The translations under genes were made by a program, and so were the position numbers. Source: Roseibium sp. MMSF_3544 (GTDB lineage Bacteria > Pseudomonadota > Alphaproteobacteria > Rhizobiales > Stappiaceae). Taken from it: a stretch of 64,000 nt of DNA. Below the pieces are notes generated by a model. That model saw only the letters and a list, made by a program, of their open reading frames with translations. It was not told where the DNA came from and did not search any database. Below are positions 58,964-64,000 of the stretch, in pieces (the first letter of the stretch is position 1; every line of letters starts with the position of its first letter). The stretch is taken from contig NZ_JASHKA010000020.1 in assembly GCF_030732845.1 (NCBI RefSeq), forward strand, positions 56,217 to 120,216, in the 5' to 3' direction.

Positions 58964-60781
58964 ATGCTCGAACGCTCGCAACTTGCCGACAATGCGCTGC
59001 AGGCGCTGCACGATGAAGACTATGATGTGCCGTTCAATACGCAGTCCCTGAACCATGAAGGTCTGATTTTCATGGGTGGACGGACGTCGAAGAGTCTAGA
59101 CGGTGACTGGACTTTTTGTGTCGATCTTCTCGATACTGGCCTACGTCAGAAATGGTTCTCCATGGTGCCGGAGTTGCCCGAAAATCGAACCGAGCCGTGG
59201 GACTACGATCCCTTCATGGGCGAAACCGTTCCTGTCCCGTCTAACTGGGCCATGCTGAAAGAAAAGTGGTACTTCTTCGAAGGCAGCGCCTGGTACACAC
59301 GCGCGCTCGACTTCGGAGAAATCAGTGACGCCAAAAGGCAGTTTTTGCGTTTCGGCGCGGCGGGCTATGACTGCAAGGTTTTCCTGAACGGCGAATTCCT
59401 CGGTAATCACTACGGCGCATCGACCCCGTTTTGTGTCGAACTCACCGGGAAACTGCGCCCAGGCCGAAACTGGATCATGGCCTGTGTAAACAACACCCGC
59501 ACACGGGACCGGGTGCCCATGCGCAACACCGACTGGTTCAACTACGGCGGCCTTTATCGCGAGGTCAGCTGTTTTGAGACACCGAAAACCCTGCTCAAGG
59601 ATTTCTTCCTGTTTCTCGTGCCCGACGGCTCATTTTCCAGGATTTGCGCCGAGGTGGAAATTTCAGGCGCTCAGAGCGGTGACGCCGTTTTGACCATTCC
59701 TGAGCTGGATATTGAAGAGAAGATCCCGATCCGGGACAGCAAAGGCAGCGTGACCTTGTCGGCGCGGCCTCAACTGTGGAGCCCGGAAAATCCGGTTCTT
59801 TACGATGTCAGTCTGGCGCTGGACGAAGACAGGGTCTCGGACCGGGTCGGTTTCCGGCAGATCGAACGACGGGGCACCGACATTGTTTTGAACGGCGAGA
59901 CCCTCTTTTTGCGCGGTATCTCTGTTCACGAAGACGATGCAAACTCCGGCAAAGTGACGTCGGAAACGGATCTGCGCCGGCGGTTTGCGCACGCAAAGGA
60001 ACTCGGCTGCAATTATCTGCGCCTCGCGCATTATCCGCATCACGAAAAGGCCGCCGAGCTCGCCGATGAACTGGGTTTTCTGCTTTGGGAGGAAATACCC
60101 GTCTATTGGGCCATCGATTTTGCCAATCCGGGAACCTACCGGGATGCGGAAAACCAGTTGGCCGAACTGATCAAGCGAGACCGCAACCGGGCCAGCGTCA
60201 TCATCTGGTCCGTCGGCAATGAAAACCCGGACACGGACGCCAGGCTGGACTTCATGAAGAGGCTGGCGGAGACCGCGCGGCGGCTCGATCCGACGCGCCT
60301 CACGTCAGCAGCTTGCCTGGTAAACCACGCCAACAACCGGATCGAGGACCGGCTCTCAGAACATATCGATGTCATCGGGCTCAACGAGTATTACGGCTGG
60401 TACGAGACGGATTTCGACGATCTTGCCGCCATCGGGCGCAACTCGGATCCGGACAGACCGGTGGTGATATCCGAAACAGGGGCAGATGGTGTTGTCGGAG
60501 AAAAAGGTCCTGACAAGGGACTTTTCAGCGAGGATTATCAGGCCGAAGTCTACCGCCGGCAGATCGCGGCCCTCAGGGAGCTCGCCTATGTCAAAGGCAT
60601 GTCCCCATGGATACTTTACGATTTCCGGGTGGAGCGGCGCCAAAATATCTTTCAGAACGGCTACAACCACAAGGGACTGATCGCCGCCGATAAGAAAACC
60701 AAGAAAAAGGCGTTCCACATTCTCGCGGAGTTCTATCGCGAGATTGAAGCCGGGACGGGAACGACTGGGAGCGTGTCATGA
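58964..60781 (+). CDS. uidA: Beta-glucuronidase (GH2 family)
   Basis: A 605-residue family 2 glycoside hydrolase, the length of E. coli UidA. It has a jelly-roll domain (GSAWYTRALDF), NTDWFNYGGLYREV, and the TIM barrel with acid/base Glu420 (SVGNENP) and nucleophile Glu504 (ISETGADG). N-KG (FQNGYNHKGLI) near the C-terminus is the glucuronate-specific motif. It frees glucuronate for uxaC and uxuB. No signal peptide, so the substrate is imported first. Overlaps the GntR gene (ATGA). Confidence 0.93.
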   Translation: MLERSQLADNALQALHDEDYDVPFNTQSLNHEGLIFMGGRTSKSLDGDWTFCVDLLDTGLRQKWFSMVPELPENRTEPWDYDPFMGETVPVPSNWAMLKEKWYFFEGSAWYTRALDFGEISDAKRQFLRFGAAGYDCKVFLNGEFLGNHYGASTPFCVELTGKLRPGRNWIMACVNNTRTRDRVPMRNTDWFNYGGLYREVSCFETPKTLLKDFFLFLVPDGSFSRICAEVEISGAQSGDAVLTIPELDIEEKIPIRDSKGSVTLSARPQLWSPENPVLYDVSLALDEDRVSDRVGFRQIERRGTDIVLNGETLFLRGISVHEDDANSGKVTSETDLRRRFAHAKELGCNYLRLAHYPHHEKAAELADELGFLLWEEIPVYWAIDFANPGTYRDAENQLAELIKRDRNRASVIIWSVGNENPDTDARLDFMKRLAETARRLDPTRLTSAACLVNHANNRIEDRLSEHIDVIGLNEYYGWYETDFDDLAAIGRNSDPDRPVVISETGADGVVGEKGPDKGLFSEDYQAEVYRRQIAALRELAYVKGMSPWILYDFRVERRQNIFQNGYNHKGLIAADKKTKKKAFHILAEFYREIEAGTGTTGSVS

Positions 60782-61518
60782 GCGGTGACACCCCAAAACG
60801 CCGCTACCAGGAAATAGCGGAATTGCTTGCAAGGCGCATTGCCGGGGAAGGCTACCGGCCCGGCGACAGGTTTCCGACCGAGCGGCAGATTTCTCTGGAA
60901 CTTGGCATCAGCCGCTCGCTCGTGCGCGAAGCCTTCATCATGCTGGAAATCGAGGGCTATCTGGATGTGCGTAAAGGGTCCGGTAGCTATGTCGCGGCCG
61001 GTGAAAAAATCTCGCTGAACGTTCAAAAGTCGGATTTCGGTCCCTTTGAGCTGCTCCAGGCACGCCAGCTTCTGGAAAGCAGCATTGCCGGCTTTGCCGC
61101 CTCGACAATTACCAAGAGCGACATTCTTCAGCTTCGCGAAACGCTCGAGTTGGAGCGCAAGTCGATCGCGAACAGTGAAGCAGATTATGCTGCCGACCGG
61201 CAGTTCCACCTTCTGATTGCCGAAGCGACCCAGAACAGTGTTCTGGTGGCGCAGGTTGAGGATCTCTGGAAGAAACGAGAGACCAGTTCCATGTGGGCGA
61301 GACTGCACGAGCGCATTTTCGATCTCAGCTACCGGATGAAATGGCTTGACGATCACGCCGTCATTCTCGAAGCGCTGCGCCATCGCAACGCAGACCAAGC
61401 CCGGCAGGCCATGTGGCAGCACCTGGAAAATGTGCGGCTGACCCTGCTTGATCTCTCCGATGTCGATGATCCGGAGTTTGACGGATATCTTTATGCGCCG
61501 TCCGCAGCCTCACCCTGA
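60778..61518 (+). CDS. GntR family (FadR/UxuR-like) transcriptional regulator
   Basis: A 246-residue FadR-type GntR regulator. The winged helix includes YRPGDRFPTERQISLELGISRSLVREAFIMLEIEGYLDVRKGSGSYV, and the FCD domain has DRQFHLLIAEATQN and DDHAVILEALRHRN. It resembles UxuR/ExuR regulators of hexuronate use, and its start overlaps the uidA stop as ATGA. It probably represses uidA and uxuB-uxaC through the sites at 58847-58902 until fructuronate or a related compound accumulates. Confidence 0.88.
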   Translation: MSGDTPKRRYQEIAELLARRIAGEGYRPGDRFPTERQISLELGISRSLVREAFIMLEIEGYLDVRKGSGSYVAAGEKISLNVQKSDFGPFELLQARQLLESSIAGFAASTITKSDILQLRETLELERKSIANSEADYAADRQFHLLIAEATQNSVLVAQVEDLWKKRETSSMWARLHERIFDLSYRMKWLDDHAVILEALRHRNADQARQAMWQHLENVRLTLLDLSDVDDPEFDGYLYAPSAASP

Positions 61519-61689
61519 TCAAGGGAAATGAGAAGGGTGTCGAACAAGCGCCCTAAACTTTTCGGCGACTGTTTCAATCCACTGCTCGGCGTTTCCCGTC
61601 CGATCTCAAGAAGCACGCTTGACCTGCCGCCGGTTCCGGCTACATCCATTGCCGGTACCACCAAGCGTAACCACGGGAACAGTCGATAC

Positions 61690-62091
61690 ATGTCCGAAGA
61701 TACGAAAACCGCTGCCAGCACAGATGAAGATGGCCCGGACATCATCGTCATTGAAAATCTGCTGTTGCCGGCCGAGATCGGGGTTCTCGACAGTGAGAAA
61801 GGGCGCCGTCAGTCCGTCCGGTTCGACGTGGAGATCGAAACGGTGCCGGGCTACCGTCGTATCGTCTCGGAAAGCGGTACCTATGTGTCCTATGCGGATA
61901 CTGTCCTCTTCATACAGCAAAAGGCCAAAGACGGCGGCCACGTGGAACTTGTCGAGGAGTGGGCCGAAGCGATTGCCGCGTTTGTTCTTTCCAACCCACT
62001 TGCTGCAAGGGTCGTGGTCAAGGTCACCAAGCCGGATATCTTCGAAGATGCGGACGGCGTCGGGATCCGGATCGCTCGCAGGCGAACCTGA
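61690..62091 (+). CDS. Dihydroneopterin aldolase-like protein (FolB/FolX)
   Basis: A 133-residue member of the FolB/FolX tunnelling fold. IIVIENLLLPAEIGVLDSEKGRRQSVRFDVEIE begins the fold, SYADTVLFIQ contains the usual (D/N)Y-x-D element, and a catalytic Lys lies in VKVTKPDIFEDADGVGI. FolB cleaves dihydroneopterin, and FolX epimerises its triphosphate. The Glu position seen in canonical FolB is not clearly matched. ATG 61690 is used; the frame extends further upstream but lacks FolB features. First gene of a pterin-type trio. Confidence 0.8.
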   Translation: MSEDTKTAASTDEDGPDIIVIENLLLPAEIGVLDSEKGRRQSVRFDVEIETVPGYRRIVSESGTYVSYADTVLFIQQKAKDGGHVELVEEWAEAIAAFVLSNPLAARVVVKVTKPDIFEDADGVGIRIARRRT

Positions 62092-62160
62092 GTTGACTTG
62101 CTGTCCCGCCGCACCTCCCTATGTGCTCCAAGACCCCAATCCACCCGGAGACCCGACTTC

Positions 62161-63045
62161 ATGATTTCCGCCGATCGCATTCTGCCGCTTTGGCTCAAGT
62201 ACCGCGATGCCCTCGAAACACCGATCCAAACGTTCGAGTTCCCGAAATTCGGTCGTCGTTTTGAAGACAAGACCTATCAGATGGGTGTCCTCAACCTGTC
62301 GCCTGACAGCACTTATCGTGAAACGGTCTGCCACACACTCGAAGCCGCCCTCTACCGTGGACGCCGAATGACGCTCGAGGGAGCAGCCATGGTCGACATC
62401 GGGGCGGAGTCCACGGGGGAGACGGCTGACATCGTTTCCATCGAGCGGCAGATCGATCGCATGCGCCCTGTGGTTAAGGCACTGGCCGATGAGTCGATCC
62501 TGGTCTCTGTGGAAACCTATCATCCAGAGGTGGGTGTTGCGCTTCTTGAAGCCGGCGCCGGCGTCGTCAACGTGACCGGACGTATTGACGACCCGGCTTT
62601 CTATGAGGCCGTTGCCCTTCACCAGGCAGGCGTTGTGCTCTGCTACACGCCGGGCGAAAACGCGCGCTCCGAAGACTACCTGCCACCCGCCGAGGATATT
62701 TTCGATCACCAGCTGACCTTCTTTAAAGAACGGATCAGCCTGGCAACCAATGCCGGTGTGGAACGGCTCTGGGTTGATCCCGGCTTCGGCTTTGCATTGC
62801 ATTTGCCGGATGGGCCGGACAGGATCCGCTATCAGACCGACAGCATCTTGCAGTCGTTTCGCTTGCGCGAGCTTGGATGGCCGGTGACGGTGCAGTTAAC
62901 GGGTGCCGTCTATCTGTTTCGGGACGAAGTGCGGGTCGCTCAGACCAGTGCAGCGACCATCGCGGTGTTCTCGAAGGCCAATCTGGTGCGCAGCCACGAA
63001 GTCTCCCGGGTGCAACCGGTGCTGAACCTGCAGGAATTTGTCTAA
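62161..63045 (+). CDS. Dihydropteroate synthase-like protein (divergent FolP)
   Basis: A 294-residue pterin-binding TIM barrel. DHPS landmarks are recognisable but altered: MGVLNLSPDS (usually NVTPDSFSDGG), DIGAESTGE (usually GGESTRPG), VSVETY (usually SVDT), the pterin-contact Asn in VVNVTG, WVDPGFGF and RSHEV (usually RVHDV). The SRK motif that binds the pterin carbonyl and pABA is missing; TGAVYLFRDE is found instead. It probably binds a pterin but may not make dihydropteroate. ATG 62161 has CCCGGAG upstream. Confidence 0.75.
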   Translation: MISADRILPLWLKYRDALETPIQTFEFPKFGRRFEDKTYQMGVLNLSPDSTYRETVCHTLEAALYRGRRMTLEGAAMVDIGAESTGETADIVSIERQIDRMRPVVKALADESILVSVETYHPEVGVALLEAGAGVVNVTGRIDDPAFYEAVALHQAGVVLCYTPGENARSEDYLPPAEDIFDHQLTFFKERISLATNAGVERLWVDPGFGFALHLPDGPDRIRYQTDSILQSFRLRELGWPVTVQLTGAVYLFRDEVRVAQTSAATIAVFSKANLVRSHEVSRVQPVLNLQEFV

Positions 63046-63064
63046 CCAGACCGAGGGAACGAAC

Positions 63065-63820
63065 ATGGCAGCCGACCAGATCGCACTTGTAACCGGCGCG
63101 GGAAAGCGCCTCGGAAAGGCGATTGCCAAGGGCCTCGCCAAAAAGGGTTACGCAATCGGGCTTCACTACAATTCATCCGTGGGAGGGGCTCAGGACCTCC
63201 ACGACGAGATCCTTGCCGCTGGCGGCAGGGCGGTGCTGCTGCAGAAGGATCTCAGCCGGCCCGAACTTGCCGGCGACCTGATTGGCGAGACATCAGACGC
63301 GCTCGGTGGACCGGTTTCTGTCTTGGTCAACTCCGCGTCCGCCTTCAACACTGACAATCTTCACGACCTGACGCTTGAAAGCTGGCAGTTCCTGATGAAT
63401 GTCAACGCGGCTGCACCTGTCTTTCTCATGCAGGCCTTCGCCAACCAGGACCCGTTGCCGGAAAACGGGTCGATCGTGAATATGCTCGACACCCAGATGC
63501 TCTCGGCATCGCCGGAAAGGTTCAGCTATTTCTGCGGTAAGTTCGCCCTGGATGGTGCCACACGGCTGGCAGCTTTCGAACTCGGGGCGAAGAGAATAAG
63601 GGTCAATGCGATTGCTCCGGGCCTCATTCTGCCAAGTGACCAGACCCAGGAAAACTTCGACAGCCGTCAGAAGCTGACGCCGCTCGGCCCGGGACTTGGG
63701 CCGGACGATATCGTTGGGGCGGTTCTTTACCTTGTCGATGCGAAACAGGTCAGCGGGCATACCTTCGTTGTCGACGCGGGCCAGCGCCTGATGGGCTTCG
63801 GAAATTCGCCGATCGGTTAG
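63065..63820 (+). CDS. Pteridine reductase-like SDR (FolM/PTR1 type)
   Basis: A 251-residue SDR. The NADPH motif TGAGKRLG is the TGxxxRxG form of pteridine reductases. The catalytic set is Asp142 (NMLDTQ, replacing the usual Ser), Tyr155 and Lys159 (YFCGK), as in PTR1/FolM. NSASAF replaces NNAG. It would reduce dihydro- to tetrahydro-pterins such as dihydromonapterin or dihydrobiopterin. ATG 63065 has GAGGGAACG upstream. It is 19 bp after the DHPS-like gene. Confidence 0.82.
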   Translation: MAADQIALVTGAGKRLGKAIAKGLAKKGYAIGLHYNSSVGGAQDLHDEILAAGGRAVLLQKDLSRPELAGDLIGETSDALGGPVSVLVNSASAFNTDNLHDLTLESWQFLMNVNAAAPVFLMQAFANQDPLPENGSIVNMLDTQMLSASPERFSYFCGKFALDGATRLAAFELGAKRIRVNAIAPGLILPSDQTQENFDSRQKLTPLGPGLGPDDIVGAVLYLVDAKQVSGHTFVVDAGQRLMGFGNSPIG

Positions 63821-63926
63821 GTCCTGATCCGACGGAATCCTGCGGGTTCTGAATTAGCTGACAAAAGGTTAATATCCACCGGCGCGACGCACCCTGCACT
63901 TTTCGAAAAAAAAAGCAAAACTTCTG

Positions 63927-63955
63927 TTGACGGTTTTATATTGTGTGCGTATAAC
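63927..63955 (+). promoter_or_regulatory. Near-consensus sigma-70 promoter at window end
   Basis: TTGACG (63927-63932), a 17-nt spacer and TATAAC (63950-63955) form a strong promoter reading out of the window. The AT-rich upstream tract (63901-63920) could act as an UP element. No gene follows before base 64000. Confidence 0.6.
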
Positions 63956-64000
63956 GCGGTTCATCGACGGCGGTATTGCTGCTGGCGACAAGGTTTTGTG

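Noticed and set aside
1..64000. CRISPR arrays, tRNA/rRNA genes, insertion sequences, integrases, phage modules
   Set aside because: No regularly spaced repeats, cloverleaf-like sequences, transposase or integrase motifs were seen on either strand by eye. A covariance scan could still find small RNAs.

Overview
The window is GC-rich chromosomal DNA from an alphaproteobacterium. The best guess is a marine Stappiaceae member (Roseibium/Labrenzia/Stappia type). Three things support this: a form I aerobic CO dehydrogenase operon in the order coxMSLDEFG preceded by coxC; a hydroxyproline operon with an enolase-superfamily protein resembling the cis-3-hydroxy-L-proline dehydratase described from Labrenzia aggregata; and many TRAP and tripartite tricarboxylate transporters (TTT). 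This is judged from gene content, without any database search. No rRNA, tRNA, CRISPR array, insertion sequence or prophage was found.

Layout. 1-3972 (+): the end of a dipeptide/oligopeptide ABC ATPase, an aldehyde dehydrogenase, an SDR and a GST. 4082-7701: a luciferase-like flavin monooxygenase coupled to an alpha/beta hydrolase, a divergent LysR regulator and a flavin reductase. 7805-15833 (-): Zn-alcohol dehydrogenase, DapA-type aldolase, TRAP transporter DctPQM, DUF1330 protein, quinone oxidoreductase and SLC13 carrier, facing a GntR regulator across a region with two near-identical operators. 16836-18434: a GST and an AEC carrier. 18658-28419 (+): a long operon with an AhpD-like protein, two complete TTT systems, a Gfo/Idh dehydrogenase, a TRAP-type binding protein without signal peptide, and OsmC. 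28483-34997: Ldh2-type dehydrogenase, cupin, BKACE enzyme, two more Gfo/Idh proteins and two LysR regulators.

35135-38545 (-): a zeta-class GST, an orphan NlpC/P60-like protein and an ArsR-SRPBCC-reductase operon with a promoter that predicts a leaderless message. 38752-44984: the hydroxyproline cluster (GntR; Pyr4H2C deaminase; 4-hydroxyproline epimerase; D-hydroxyproline oxidase; enolase-type dehydratase; a second proline-racemase-family protein with a Ser/Thr pair). 45224-45874: 1-Cys peroxiredoxin. 46091-55626 (-): the cox cluster, with a 64-residue membrane protein at its 3' end and a 439-bp palindrome-rich region between coxC and coxM. 55765-61518: glucuronide use (uxaC, uxuB, uidA, GntR). 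61690-63820: a pterin-type trio (FolB-like, divergent DHPS-like, pteridine-reductase-like). A strong promoter pointing out of the window lies at 63927-63955.

Overall the region is a catabolic accessory block. Transporter, regulator and dehydrogenase modules for organic acids, modified amino acids and glucuronides sit next to CO oxidation as a supplementary energy source. The least explained parts are the double-TTT operon with a cytoplasmic DctP homologue, the Ser/Thr proline-racemase homologue, the DHPS-like protein lacking the SRK motif, and the NlpC/P60-like orphan.
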